The notes under the pieces are model-generated. The model saw nothing but the letters and a program-made list of their open reading frames with translations. It was not told the origin of the DNA and made no database searches. A stretch of DNA of 64,000 nt from Deltaproteobacteria bacterium (GTDB lineage Bacteria; Myxococcota_A; Polyangia; Polyangiales; Polyangiaceae), in NCBI GenBank assembly GCA_016218915.1, contig JACRCQ010000058.1:221143-285142 (forward strand), written 5' to 3'. This document shows positions 26,591 to 38,044 of the stretch, in pieces (position 1 is the first letter of the stretch; each line of letters starts with the position of its first letter). The position numbers and the translations under genes were made by a program.

Positions 26591-27290
26591 CCGGACAGGG
26601 GTCGATCGGACGGCTGGAGCGAGAGGGCGTCACGTTGCCGTGTACGCGTCGCTGCTGATGGTCGCGACCGCGGGGCTGGCCTATGAGCTGGCGCTGGGGG
26701 CAGCCGAATCGCTGATGCTCGGCGATCCGGTGGTCCAGTTCGCCCTGATCATCGGGGTGTACATGACGTCGCTTGGGGCTGGCGCCTGGGCGAGCGGCTT
26801 GGTCAAGGCGCAGGTGGAGAGGCGCTGCATCCAGGTGCTGCTCGCCACTGCGCTGGTCGGCGGAGGATCCGGCCCCATGCTTCTGCTCGTATTCGCCTGG
26901 CAGGGGCCGTTCAAGGTGGTGCTCTACGCGCTGACCGTGGGGCTCGGGGTGCTGGTGGGGCTCCAGCTGCCCTTGATGATGCGGATCCTCAAGGCACGGG
27001 AGCGTTTCGACGACGTGATAGCAAGGGCATTTGCCGTGGACTATGCGGGAGCACTGGTGGGCTCGCTGTGCTTCTCGCTGCTGCTGATGCCAAGGCTGGG
27101 GGTGGTGCGCACGACGCTGGTGCTAGGGCTGCTCGACGCGGTGGGCGGGCTGCTTCTGACCTGGGTGGTACGCGACGACAGGGGGCCGAGCCGCTCGCGG
27201 TGGGTCGCGTCGTGGGTGGTAGCAGGCGTGCTGATCGCGGCGATCCTGGTTGCAGGCAAAGTCGAATCGCTCGTAGAAGGTGCGCTGTGA
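26577..27290 (+). CDS. Membrane protein resembling the N-terminal membrane domain of spermidine synthases
   Basis: A 237-residue protein with about seven membrane helices. The start VYASLLMVATAGLAYELALGAAESLMLGD and the following GVYMTSLGAGAW, together with GLQLPLMMRIL and AFAVDYAGALVGS, match the membrane half of membrane-bound polyamine aminopropyltransferases. The catalytic Rossmann half is missing, and no frame downstream continues it. It overlaps speD, which strengthens a polyamine link. The fold assignment is based on recognised motifs; the role of an orphan membrane half (transport or membrane anchor) is unknown. Confidence 0.72.
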   Translation: MPAGDRTGVDRTAGARGRHVAVYASLLMVATAGLAYELALGAAESLMLGDPVVQFALIIGVYMTSLGAGAWASGLVKAQVERRCIQVLLATALVGGGSGPMLLLVFAWQGPFKVVLYALTVGLGVLVGLQLPLMMRILKARERFDDVIARAFAVDYAGALVGSLCFSLLLMPRLGVVRTTLVLGLLDAVGGLLLTWVVRDDRGPSRSRWVASWVVAGVLIAAILVAGKVESLVEGAL

Positions 27291-27342
27291 CGAAAACAGG
27301 CGCTTGGTGGCGGGCGCACGGCGTGGCAGATTCGGGCGGACG

Positions 27343-28260
27343 ATGAAGCTGAGCCACTTGGCGTTCGTGCTGGTGCCTGTGCTCGGGTTGGCCGAGCTCG
27401 GGGCGCACGTGTACTTTGCGCGACGTCCGCCCAACGAGGCGCAGTGGCGGGAGGCAGCTCCGCGCATCACGAGCTTGCGCAAGCCGGGCGATCTGGTGGT
27501 GGTGGGACCGCAGTGGGCAGAGCCAGCCGCGCGCATGGTTCTGGGCGACTCGATGATGCCGGTTCGTGACGTGGCGCGTCCTGACGAGAGCCGGTACGAG
27601 ACCGCGCTCGAGATATCGATCGCCGGCCAGCGATCGAAGTACACGCGCACGTGGCGCGAGCTCGAGAAGCACTCGTTCGGAAAGTTCGTGGTCCGGCGCC
27701 TGCAGAACCCGGGGTACCAGAAGGTGTCGTACGACTTCGTGGATCACCTCAACGGGGTCGACGCATCGGCGTTGCTGTACGACACGCAGGAGCACCCGTG
27801 CAGCTGGTCGGATCACGCGCAGCTCTACGCTGGCGGGCTCGGCGGTCCACCGACCTTTCCATCGACGCGCTTCGTGTGTCCGGCGCCCATGCACGTGTTT
27901 GCAGGGGTGACCGTGGTCGAAGATCAGGACTACCTGCCGCGCAGGTGCATCATGATGCACGCTCCGGACAAGGGCCACATCGAGGCGCGGTTCCGCGACG
28001 TGCCCTTGGGCAACGAGATCCGCGGCCATTCCGGCATGCGCATGATCGTGGAGCGCGAGCTGGCCGGCGCACCGATCGTGCTCGAGGTCTTCGTGGACGG
28101 CCAGAAGATCGGGCAGGACGTGCACCTGGACGGCGAATGGTGGAAGCCGTGGCGCTTCCCGCTCGGCGCGTTTGCAGGCAAGCGCGGCGAGGTCGCGTTC
28201 CGGGTGTCGTCCCCTCGCGAGTCGCAACGCCAGATGTGCTGGGAGGCGGACACGCGATGA
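27343..28260 (+). CDS. Membrane-anchored protein of unknown function
   Basis: A 305-residue protein with a single N-terminal hydrophobic segment (LAFVLVPVLGLAELGAHVYF), probably a signal anchor, and a soluble exported domain. There are few cysteines (CSW, VCPAP, CIMM, MCW), perhaps two disulfides. The second half (RMIVERELAGAPIVLEVFVDGQKIGQDVHL) looks like a beta-sandwich. I do not recognise the family. The ATG at 27343 has a weak purine-rich upstream sequence, and its stop overlaps the next ATG (ATGA at 28257), so it is coupled to a membrane glycosyltransferase-like gene. Confidence 0.7.
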   Translation: MKLSHLAFVLVPVLGLAELGAHVYFARRPPNEAQWREAAPRITSLRKPGDLVVVGPQWAEPAARMVLGDSMMPVRDVARPDESRYETALEISIAGQRSKYTRTWRELEKHSFGKFVVRRLQNPGYQKVSYDFVDHLNGVDASALLYDTQEHPCSWSDHAQLYAGGLGGPPTFPSTRFVCPAPMHVFAGVTVVEDQDYLPRRCIMMHAPDKGHIEARFRDVPLGNEIRGHSGMRMIVERELAGAPIVLEVFVDGQKIGQDVHLDGEWWKPWRFPLGAFAGKRGEVAFRVSSPRESQRQMCWEADTR

Positions 28261-29953
28261 GCGACGCCAAGCGCTTCCGCTGGTTCGACTGGCTGATCGG
28301 CCTGACGATCGCGGCGTTGTACGTGGTGCTGCTGGTCAAGACGGCGCACACGCTGGGCTACGCGCGCGACGAGGGGTTCTACTTCTCGGCGGCCGAGTCG
28401 TATGCTGCGTGGTTCGAGCAGCTGTGGGCGCATCCCAAGGAGGCGATCACGCGGGCCGTGGTGGATCGGTCGTGGGCTGCGAACCACGAGCATCCGGCTC
28501 TGGCGAAGTCGGCCTTTGCGCTGTCGTGGATGCTCTTCTACAAGAAGTGGCACCTTTTCGCCGAGGAGGGCACCAGCTTCCGATTCCCTGGAATGCTCAG
28601 CGGCGGCATGGTGCTGCTCATTCTCTACGTATGGGGAACGCGGGCCCGATCGCGCGCAGCGGGTCTGGGCGCAGCCTTGGCCTTCGCGCTGATCCCGCAG
28701 GTCTACTACCACTCGCACCTCGACTGCTTCGACATCCCGATCGTGGCGGCATGGCTCGCATGCGCCTACGCCTACTGGCGTTCGCTGACCGGCGGCGGGA
28801 TCCGCTGGGCGATCATGACCGGGCTTCTGTTCGGTCTCGCACTCGACACCAAGCACAACTCGTGGTTCCTGCCGATCGCGTTCGTGCTGCACACCCTGCT
28901 CTTGCATGTGGGCTCGTACGGCAAGGAGCTGCGGGCAGGGACGCTGCGGATTCCGGCGGCGCTGCCGGCCATGGCAATCCTGGGCCCAGTGGTGTTCTAC
29001 GCGTTGTGGCCCTGGATCTGGAACGACACCGGCGCACGGCTCGAAGGGTACATCGCGTTCCACATGGGGCACGAGTACTACAACATGGAGTTCTTCGGTC
29101 ACACCTACTGGAAGCCGCCGATGCCGCGCGGCTATGCGTGGGTGATGACCGCCGCCACGGTGCCGGTCATCACGCTCGCCTGCATGATGATCGGGATCCT
29201 GCGTCCGATTCTGGCGCGGGTGCGCAGCGGGGTCGAGAGCACCTGGCAAGGCGGTGCGAGGCTGGTGTCGCGGCTTCCCGTGCTGGAGGACGATCGATTC
29301 CAGGGGATGACGACGCTTCTGTGGCTGCTGTGCATCTTCATCAACTACTCGGCGTGGCTGTCGTCCTCGACTCCGATCTTCGGGGGAACCAAGCACTGGA
29401 TCACGGCGTATCCCTTCATGGCGCTGTTTGCCGGGCAGGGCTTCGCATGGGCCCTGGAGCAGGCGAGGAAGTCCGCGTTGCCGGTGCTGTCGCATCGGGT
29501 GCTGGGACCTGTGCTCATCGGCGCTGCGTGCGTGAGCGCGCCCCTGGTGGAGACGCTGCGATCGCATCCTTTCGGGCTTTCGACCTACACGCCGCTGGTG
29601 GGAGGCAATGCGGGCGGAGCCACGCTGGGGCTCAACCGGGGATTCTGGGGGTACCAGACCGGCTCGGTGCTGCCGTGGCTCAATCAGCACGCCGGACCTG
29701 GGGCGTCGGTGTCGATCCACGACACGGCCTACCAGTCGTGGGAGATGTTCGTGCGTGACGGCAGGGCACGGAGGGACTTGCGCGTAGCGTGGTCCCCGGC
29801 GGATTGCGATTTCGGGATCTATCACCACGAGCAGCACATGGAGGGGGTGGAGTATCAGTACTGGGTGGCTCATGGAACCACAGCGCCCGCGTACATACCG
29901 TTGTACGACGGGGTGCCCGTGGTGTGGGTGTATGCGCGACCCGGTGCGGTGAA

Positions 29954-29957
<4 letters not shown>
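28257..29957 (+). CDS. GT-C / family 39-like membrane glycosyltransferase
   Basis: A 566-residue polytopic membrane protein with about ten or eleven helices. The first extracytoplasmic loop has YARDEGFYFSAAESYAAW, resembling the acidic catalytic loop of lipid-linked-sugar-dependent GT39/ArnT-like enzymes, and HSHLDCFDIP and DTKHNSWFLP are typical later loops. The C-terminal 130 residues are soluble and exported. The donor and acceptor are unknown. It overlaps the genes on both sides by four bases (ATGA), forming a coupled set with the unknown protein before it and another membrane protein after it. Confidence 0.8.
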
Positions 29958-31726
<1,769 letters not shown>

Positions 31727-31799
31727 TATCAGGACACGCGTTGGCGCACGTAGGCCCCGGATCGCCGTCCCACGCCCATGCTCGGGCGCGCAGGGCGGA

Positions 31800-32670
31800 T
31801 GGCTTTGCGCGAGCTACACACGCTACACACACCATGGAATCGTGCTCGACAGCGGCAGCGGGTTTCCATGTGGCACGCTCAGCGCCGACTTCGTCCTGAC
31901 ACACTCGTACGTGCACGACACGCAGCTTTCCTCGATCAAGTGCGCACATTCCAGAGAATCTACGTGATCGGCACCGCGTTTGCGCGCATCGGAGCAGGAC
32001 GGCAGAACGTGGAGATGGTGGCCTGCGACGTGCCCGTGATCGTGGGCAACGATGCCCACGACTCGGACGCGTTCGACGAGGTGAAGGGGGGCGCCAACGG
32101 CGGCATCATCGCGCTCAATCACGTGCACGACATGAACTCCGGAGGCGGCGGCGTGCTGGTCGGCGGCGACTGCACCGGACAGCAGCTCCTGGTGGATCCC
32201 AATGTCGACTAGGAGGCCAAGAACCTTCTGGTTTGGGGCAACATGACCACCGGAGCGGACGCTTTCGCCTTCCGCATCGTAGGTTGTCATGATTGCCTCG
32301 TTGCCAACAACACCTACTGGTCGCCTGCGCCCAAGGCCATCCTCTGGATCCTGCACGACGCCTTTGCCAGCCAGGGGGGAACCGGCTGCGACAACCCGCT
32401 GCACAACAGCAATGTTCGCATCACCAACACCTCTTCGCCTGGCCGTCGTCTTCGATCTGGGTCACGGCAAGCGACGAGGACCCGGCTAGCAAAAGATTGA
32501 CATTCTACTCGGGCAGCCGGGGCAGTTCTCAACTCGATTTGGCGGCGTGAGCATACATCCGGTGGACGCGCCCGGCTGGAGAGGTGTAAAGTCATCCATC
32601 CGCATCATCGCCGGCAGCACGCTGTTGCCGGGGCAGTTCCCGACGAGAGAGAGGCGACCGAGAGTATGCT
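31800..32670 (+). pseudogene. Decayed right-handed beta-helix repeat protein
   Basis: Protein-like sequence continues through several frames. One frame reads HHGIVLDSGSGFPCGTLSAD and TLTHS-like VLTHSYVHDTQLSSIK up to about 31950. A second carries IVGNDAHDSDAFDEV and GGIIALNHVHDMNSGGGGVL to a TAG at 32210-32212. The same frame continues past the stop with EAKNLLVWGNMTTGADAFAF and CLVANNTYWSPAPKAILW. After about 32430 another frame gives LFAWPSSSIWVTASDEDPAS, and later FGGVSIHPVDAPGWRG. The N/G-rich short turns are typical of parallel beta-helix proteins. At least two frameshifts and one nonsense codon are needed, so I call it a pseudogene; sequencing error is the alternative. Confidence 0.75.
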
Positions 32671-32695
32671 TCACAACCCGATGAAGGAGGGATTC

Positions 32696-33295
32696 ATGCG
32701 ACTCGCGATGTTGTTGACGGCCGTACTGGTTCCGATCGCAGGTGCAGTGGCGTCCGGCTGCTCGAGCGATGAAGGAGGAGCCGGAGGAGGCGCCGGCACC
32801 GGCGCTGAAGGAGGCAGTGGGGGCTCGAGCGCAGGGGGAAGCGGGGGCGCGGCCGGCTCTGCTGGCGGCGCGCTCGATATGTATTGCAGTTCGTCGTCGT
32901 CCGACAGCTGTCATTGTCTGCCTGATCCCAACAACGTGTGGGGGCCCAACGAAGGGATCAAGACCTGCAAGGCGACATCGGTTGGCCTGGGGCACGGGTT
33001 CTGTTGCGCATCTGGCGGCTATCCCCAGAAGGGGACTTGCACGTGCCAGGCATGGGGGTGTTTCGAGGGAGGCCAGTGCACCTGCGGCATCACCAACGCG
33101 AGCGAGTCTGCGACAAGTTGCAAGAGCACCTGGACCACCTGCTGCGCCCACGCGGTGGGCGGCGAAGTCACGCTGTGCATGTGCTCGAACTCGAGCGCGT
33201 GCACCGGCGGGGATACCAAGGTGGCATCGTGCGGGCTCGATCAAGCCAGGTGCCGCACGGGGGATACGCTGGTTGACGCGTGCTCGCTTGATTGA
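32696..33295 (+). CDS. Cys-rich lipoprotein with Gly-rich tether
   Basis: A 199-residue protein: signal peptide (LAMLLTAVLVPIAGAVASGC) with lipobox ASGC, then a Gly/Ser/Ala-rich tether (about 25-62), then a compact domain with some 20 cysteines (for example DSCHCLPDPN, FCCASGGYPQKGTCTC, TTCCAHAVGG). The many cysteines imply extensive disulfides in an outer-membrane-displayed domain. The ATG at 32696 is fixed by AAGGAGG five bases upstream; two earlier in-frame ATGs lack one. I do not recognise the domain. It sits intact between a pseudogene and a transposase remnant. Confidence 0.82.
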   Translation: MRLAMLLTAVLVPIAGAVASGCSSDEGGAGGGAGTGAEGGSGGSSAGGSGGAAGSAGGALDMYCSSSSSDSCHCLPDPNNVWGPNEGIKTCKATSVGLGHGFCCASGGYPQKGTCTCQAWGCFEGGQCTCGITNASESATSCKSTWTTCCAHAVGGEVTLCMCSNSSACTGGDTKVASCGLDQARCRTGDTLVDACSLD

Positions 33296-33301
33296 CCTCA
33301 C

Positions 33302-33508
33302 GCGCGCTGGCACACCACCGCGCATCTTCACGGGCGCAACGGACTTCACGTGATCAAGTGGGCTACGATTCTCGCGGCAAACGCCATGCGAATCGAACGA
33401 CTGAAGTACTTGTCGCGCCAGAGTCCACAATTGCCGGCCAGCGTCGAGTTCAGCCTCTACGAAGTCCAGGCGCTCATCCTGCTCAAGCGCGGGGAAAAGA
33501 AGCGCTGA
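33302..33508 (+). pseudogene. C-terminal remnant of an IS4-type transposase
   Basis: A short frame ending at 33506-33508 reads VIKWATILAANAMRIERLKY, then LSRQSPQLPASVEFSLYEVQ and ALILLKRG. This is the conserved C-terminal block of IS4-family transposases (typically xKRWATILAxVAxRIERLKxLSR). The preceding codons (ARWHTT) may be a worn remnant of the usual HRAWKTG block. No catalytic DDE region, terminal inverted repeats or target duplication is visible, so only a fossil remains. Confidence 0.8.
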
Positions 33509-33590
33509 CCTGCCCTTGATGCCGTCCGCCACGTCGACGCGAAAGTATCCGCCCTTTGCGTGGTATCGTGTTCGTCATCGGATCACCCAC

Positions 33591-35684
33591 ATGACAAGCT
33601 CCATACCCCGTCCGCGCTCGGTCGCCGGCGTCCCCCGCTACCCGCGACACGCCGTAGCTGCGCTCGTTGTGGCCGCATTCTCTGTCCCTGCCGCATGCCG
33701 TCCGCCAGGGCCACCGGGCGTTCCTCCCCACGTTTTCCAGGAAGCCTCGGGTGCCGACGCGGCCGCGGACGCCCAGCCCGACGCTGCGATCGAAGGCTCG
33801 ATTGAACCCACGGTCCTCACCGAGGACGAGCGCAGGCGCGACCAGGCGCTCATGGCGCTTGCCGCAGAGATCGTGGATGCCCATGGCAACACGAACGGGA
33901 TATTCACCTCGCTCGTTGCGCAGTTCACGACGGACAAGAAGCGGTTCGTTTTCGGCTCGACCCGCAGCGGCATGCCGCAGATCTACCTGGGAGACCCGGC
34001 CAGGCCCTCCGAGGCGCCCCGGCTGCTGTCGCCAGGCACCGAACGCGCGGTCTGGGCTGCGATCACGGCCGACGACAAGTACGTGCTGTTCAACAGGGAT
34101 CAGGGCGCGGACGAGAACTGGCGCATCTACCGCACACGCCTCGACGGCTCCGAGACCACCTGCCTGACGCCGGGCGACACGCAGCACCGCGACGAGCCCC
34201 TGCTGCCGTCGGGCAAGCCGGACATGATGATCTACACGACGCACGTGAAGACGTCGCCCGCATCGCAGCTCATGGTGCAACCGATCGCAGGCGGCGAGCC
34301 GAAGCAGGTCTATCACGATCCGCTTCCAGCCTATGCGGTCGATGCCACGCGCGACGGAGCCCGCGTGCTGCTGATCCGCTGGAACTCGGCAAGCGATCTG
34401 GTGCTGTTCGAGGTCGGCACGGCAGGAGGAGGCAAGGCGCAACGGCTCTATCCTGCGGAAGGCGCCAAGGCGAACGTCAACCAGGCAGCATACTCGGCCG
34501 ACGGCAAGCTCGTGTTCGTGGGCACGGACGAGGGCAAGGAAGGCTTCTCGCTGCTGGCGATCGACCCGAAGAGCAGCCAGGTCAAGGCACGCTGGGTGGT
34601 GGACAATCCCCCGACCGCCAGCATCGCAGGCATCTTCGCGTCACCTCGAGGAGACCGGCTCCTGGTGCTCGTGCACGCCGGAAGCCACACCGAGATTCGC
34701 ATTCTGGATGCGCAGAAGCTCACCGTGCAGCGGACGGTCAAGACCCCACTCGGCGAGATCAGCGCTGGCCCGTTCACCAAGGATGGGAGCCGGTTCGCGT
34801 ACTGGGTATCGACGCCGGACAGGCCTGCGGACCTGTTCGTGGCCGATGCAGCGACCGGTGCGAGCGCTCCGCTGCGGATCGAGCAGCGTCCTGCGCTCGA
34901 CAAGCTGGCGCCGCTCACGACGTCGATTGAGAAGGCCAGGGCACACGACGGGCTCGAGATCCCGATGAACGTGTATCTCCCGAAGCTCGAGCCAGGACAA
35001 AAGGCGCCGGTGCTCGTGATGTTCCACGGGGGGCCTTCGAGCTCTTCGTTCATCAAGTTCAGCCCCTACGTGAGATTCTTCAGCGCCCAGGGATATGCTG
35101 TTGTGGAGCCCAACATTCGGGGATCGACGGGCTTCGGCCGCGCCTACGAGATGGGTGACGACCGGGACAAGCGCGGGGATGCGCTCAAGGACATGGCGGC
35201 GGTCAATGCTTGGGTGAAGGCGCAATCCTGGTGTGATCCGGGCCGCGTGGTGGTGTACGGGGGCAGCTACGGCGGGTACCTGACGCTGATGGCGGCCACA
35301 CGCCAGCCCGGGCTGTGGCGCGCGGGCGTGGATGTGTACGGCATCGCGGACCTGCGCACGTTCCTCAAGTCGACCGACCAGTCGCTTCGGACGGGCTTCG
35401 TGGACGAGTTCGGGGATCTGGACAAGGACGCTGCGTTGTTGGATCAGTACAGCCCGAGTCGCGACTTCGACAAGATCACGATGCCGCTGTTCGTGTATTC
35501 GGGGCAGAACGACCCGCGCGTGCCCAGGAACGAGTCGGACCAGATCGTTCGCGCGCTGCGCCAAAGGAAGATCCCTGTGGAGTACATGGTCGCGGCGAAC
35601 GAGGGGCATTCCCTGGATCGCCGCGAGACACGCGTGGAGTTCCTTGCCCGCGTGGCGCGGTTCCTGAGGGACCATATGCAGTAG
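33591..35684 (+). CDS. S9 family prolyl-oligopeptidase-like lipoprotein
   Basis: A 697-residue protein. The N-terminal signal (VAALVVAAFSVPAAC) ends in a lipobox, so it is probably a membrane-tethered exopeptidase. A beta-propeller of TolB/WD-like blades (SGMPQIYLGDPARPS, DENWRIYRTRLDGS) occupies about 100-430. The catalytic domain follows: FHGGPSSSSF (oxyanion), VVYGGSYGGYLTLM (nucleophile Ser), QNDPRVP (Asp) and ANEGHSLDRRE (His). All triad residues are present, so it should be active on peptides. ATG at 33591 is the start that gives a sensible signal peptide. Confidence 0.92.
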   Translation: MTSSIPRPRSVAGVPRYPRHAVAALVVAAFSVPAACRPPGPPGVPPHVFQEASGADAAADAQPDAAIEGSIEPTVLTEDERRRDQALMALAAEIVDAHGNTNGIFTSLVAQFTTDKKRFVFGSTRSGMPQIYLGDPARPSEAPRLLSPGTERAVWAAITADDKYVLFNRDQGADENWRIYRTRLDGSETTCLTPGDTQHRDEPLLPSGKPDMMIYTTHVKTSPASQLMVQPIAGGEPKQVYHDPLPAYAVDATRDGARVLLIRWNSASDLVLFEVGTAGGGKAQRLYPAEGAKANVNQAAYSADGKLVFVGTDEGKEGFSLLAIDPKSSQVKARWVVDNPPTASIAGIFASPRGDRLLVLVHAGSHTEIRILDAQKLTVQRTVKTPLGEISAGPFTKDGSRFAYWVSTPDRPADLFVADAATGASAPLRIEQRPALDKLAPLTTSIEKARAHDGLEIPMNVYLPKLEPGQKAPVLVMFHGGPSSSSFIKFSPYVRFFSAQGYAVVEPNIRGSTGFGRAYEMGDDRDKRGDALKDMAAVNAWVKAQSWCDPGRVVVYGGSYGGYLTLMAATRQPGLWRAGVDVYGIADLRTFLKSTDQSLRTGFVDEFGDLDKDAALLDQYSPSRDFDKITMPLFVYSGQNDPRVPRNESDQIVRALRQRKIPVEYMVAANEGHSLDRRETRVEFLARVARFLRDHMQ

Positions 35685-35702
35685 GCGGGCAACAACGTCC
35701 GC

Positions 35703-37370
35703 TCAACGGCGAGCTGGGAGATCGTCCCAGCCGAGGTCATCGTCGTCGGGCCTGAACGGTGGCTCTGCAGCCGGCGGGGCGAATCGCTCGTAGAGCCTGA
35801 ACTCCCCCTGCGCTGCTACCAGGCGAAACTCCGGGTCGTTGGAAGCGATCACAGGAATCAGCTCGTTGCGCACAAGGATGTAGTCGTACGCCGGCCCGTG
35901 CTCCCAGATGTCGAAGCACTCGGCGCAGCTCCACGATGGCGCAGGGAGCTCCTGCTTGCGAAGGTAGGGGAAGCCTTCGATGTCGTGCACGAAGCCCGCA
36001 GGGCTGTAGCCCCCGTGCAGCATCTGAACCCAGGAGGCCCCTTCTCGCCAGACCTCGACGTTCACAGCGGGGTCACCCCGGGGCTGCATTCCCAGGAACA
36101 GGATGTTGGAGCCGGGGCGGGTGCGTCCGACGAGATCGGCCATGGGAGCGGCTCTCTGGTTGAACTCGGCGTACTTCTGGGAGATGTGGATGGGCAGAAG
36201 CGCGCAAGCCGTGAGCGCCGGCAGCATCAGGGCGCCGAACAGCGCCCCGGGTTGACGTCGTGGGACCGGAGGGATGAGCAGCAGGAAGAAGATCCCCACG
36301 AAGGCGTAGCGCGGGCTGACCAGCCACCAGTAGAACGGGCGCGACAGGTGCGTCGGCAGCCCGAAGTACAGCAGCAGCATGGCTGCGCACAGCCAGGCCA
36401 GACGATAGTCGAAGAGCACGCGCCTCCAGCCCTGCAGGCCGCCCGGGGCTGAGGGGTCGACGGGATCTCGACCGACCCGACGCCAGAAGCAGTGAGCAGA
36501 AACCAGCAGCGTCACCGTGAGCAGTGCCATGAACACGAACGTGTCCACGTGACCGGAGACTGAGTCGAGCGCGTACCTGGGCAGATCCCCGAGCAGCGCC
36601 TGGAACCCGTCGCGCGGGCCTCCGATGAACGGGCCCTCCTTCGTGCTCGAGGGGGTCAGATCGTGGCTCACCGACAGGTACAGGACGATGCAGAAGCTTG
36701 GAAACATCATCGCGGCGGTGTCGACGATGCGCTTGAATCCGGTGCGATGAGCGAGCCAGAGCACGGGTAGCGACGAATACAAAGCGAGCAGGGGCAGGGG
36801 ATGCCCGAGGTAGCAGACCATGGCGAGAAGGGTCGCGGTGAATCCACTGGCGAAGCCTGGGCGAAGCAGGAAGGAGTCCAAGGCGAGGACCGCAAACAGG
36901 TAGGCCGCGACGCCGAAGTTGTGGGCGTGGAAGCCGCACGCCCAGTTGTAGTTGTAGGCGAGCGGGAAGGTCAGCAGTGCCAGCCAGCCGTTGCGTCCGG
37001 TACGGCGGCACAGAAGCAGGGCGGCGATGGGGAGGGCCAGGACGTAGAGCGACAGGGCGAGCTTGTTGCCAGCCTCAGGGCCTGCTGCAAGGCCGAAGAG
37101 GTAGGCGGCTGCGTAGTGCAGGAGGTAGGGGGCCAGGGCGAACCTGACACCATAGAATTCCTGGAGTCTTGCCCAGGGCTCGTCCAGCTTGAGCCAGATG
37201 AAGACCGAGGCTGCGTGATTGGGCTCATCGAGCAGTGGGAGCCAGCGGCTGCGCCAGATGGGCGTCAGCGAGCACGCGGCCAGAAGCACGAAGACCAGCG
37301 CGAACGCCCTCTGTTCGAGCGTCGTTCGACGCCACGCCAGCAGGGTTGCTGCCCAAGCGCGCGAAAACAC
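35703..37370 (-). CDS. GT-C-like polytopic membrane protein
   Basis: A protein of about 555 residues with ten or more membrane helices. It begins VFSRAWAATLLAWRRTTLEQ, and the first loop carries LLDEPNHAASVFIW, an acidic loop of the kind seen in GT-C enzymes; AYNYNWACGFHAHNFGVAAY follows. The C-terminal 130 residues are exported and soluble. The GTG at 37370 is inferred, because residues upstream of it overlap the divergent gene and lack membrane-protein character. It is the third such protein in the window. The acceptor is unknown. Confidence 0.74.
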   Translation of the reverse strand: MFSRAWAATLLAWRRTTLEQRAFALVFVLLAACSLTPIWRSRWLPLLDEPNHAASVFIWLKLDEPWARLQEFYGVRFALAPYLLHYAAAYLFGLAAGPEAGNKLALSLYVLALPIAALLLCRRTGRNGWLALLTFPLAYNYNWACGFHAHNFGVAAYLFAVLALDSFLLRPGFASGFTATLLAMVCYLGHPLPLLALYSSLPVLWLAHRTGFKRIVDTAAMMFPSFCIVLYLSVSHDLTPSSTKEGPFIGGPRDGFQALLGDLPRYALDSVSGHVDTFVFMALLTVTLLVSAHCFWRRVGRDPVDPSAPGGLQGWRRVLFDYRLAWLCAAMLLLYFGLPTHLSRPFYWWLVSPRYAFVGIFFLLLIPPVPRRQPGALFGALMLPALTACALLPIHISQKYAEFNQRAAPMADLVGRTRPGSNILFLGMQPRGDPAVNVEVWREGASWVQMLHGGYSPAGFVHDIEGFPYLRKQELPAPSWSCAECFDIWEHGPAYDYILVRNELIPVIASNDPEFRLVAAQGEFRLYERFAPPAAEPPFRPDDDDLGWDDLPARR

Positions 37371-37445
37371 CGTGCGACTCTGGCCGCAAGTGCGCCGGGG
37401 ATCAAGGGATCGCTGGGAATTCGCCAGGGGGGGCGGTTCAGTGGT

Positions 37446-38042
37446 ATGGGTGCCGCGATGAGCAGCGTGGCCAAGCCATTCATCGGTGTCCTCCTGATCG
37501 CTGCAGGCGCGGGCGGCCTGGTTTACGTCAACCTGCAGCTGCTGCCAGCTGCTGTCTCGCAGCAACCCGCGGCGTCGGCCTCTGCCCCGGCGGCCATCTC
37601 ATCACCTGCCCCGGTCGACACGGCCACTGCGTCGGCCACCACGACGCCGAGCGCGGCATCGGCCCCAGCGCCTTCGAGCTCGCCGCCGGCCGCGAGTGCG
37701 GAACCGGCACAGGGGCCATTGGCTCCCATCAAGTTCGAGCTCACGCAGGTCACGAGCAGGAACCTGTCCAAGGCGGTCGAGCCGTCGGCCACCTGGCTCA
37801 AGAAGAACCCGATGGAGAAGGTCGTGCTGGTAGGGCACGGGGATCCGAAGACGCGCATGCGAGACTACATGGAGGTTGGGCGTGCGCGGGCCTTGACGGT
37901 CCGTCGTGCGCTGCTGGATTGGGGTGTTGCGGCTGCGCGGGTGCAAGTCCAGCCGGCAGAGATGGAAGGCAACCAGGTCAAAGGCAGCGAGCAGTTTGCG
38001 GGCTCGGTGGAAGTGCGAGTGCTGCCCAAAGGAGAGAGGTGA
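37446..38042 (+). CDS. Membrane-anchored OmpA-like domain protein
   Basis: A 198-residue protein with one N-terminal membrane helix (FIGVLLIAAGAGGLVYVNL), an Ala/Ser/Pro-rich spacer (about 40-95) and an OmpA-like C-terminal domain. The domain has VVLVGHGDPKTRMRDYMEVGRARALTVRRALLDWGV, where HGD replaces the usual HTD peptidoglycan-binding motif but the RAxxV helix is kept. It may bind the cell wall. It is followed two bases later by a coiled-coil membrane protein, and the two are probably cotranscribed. Confidence 0.78.
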   Translation: MGAAMSSVAKPFIGVLLIAAGAGGLVYVNLQLLPAAVSQQPAASASAPAAISSPAPVDTATASATTTPSAASAPAPSSSPPAASAEPAQGPLAPIKFELTQVTSRNLSKAVEPSATWLKKNPMEKVVLVGHGDPKTRMRDYMEVGRARALTVRRALLDWGVAAARVQVQPAEMEGNQVKGSEQFAGSVEVRVLPKGER

Positions 38043-38044
38043 TC

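Noticed and set aside
27930..29873. Long reverse-strand reading frame opposite the GT39-like gene
   Set aside because: It is rich in Arg, His and Pro, has no domain, and lies opposite a clear membrane protein gene.
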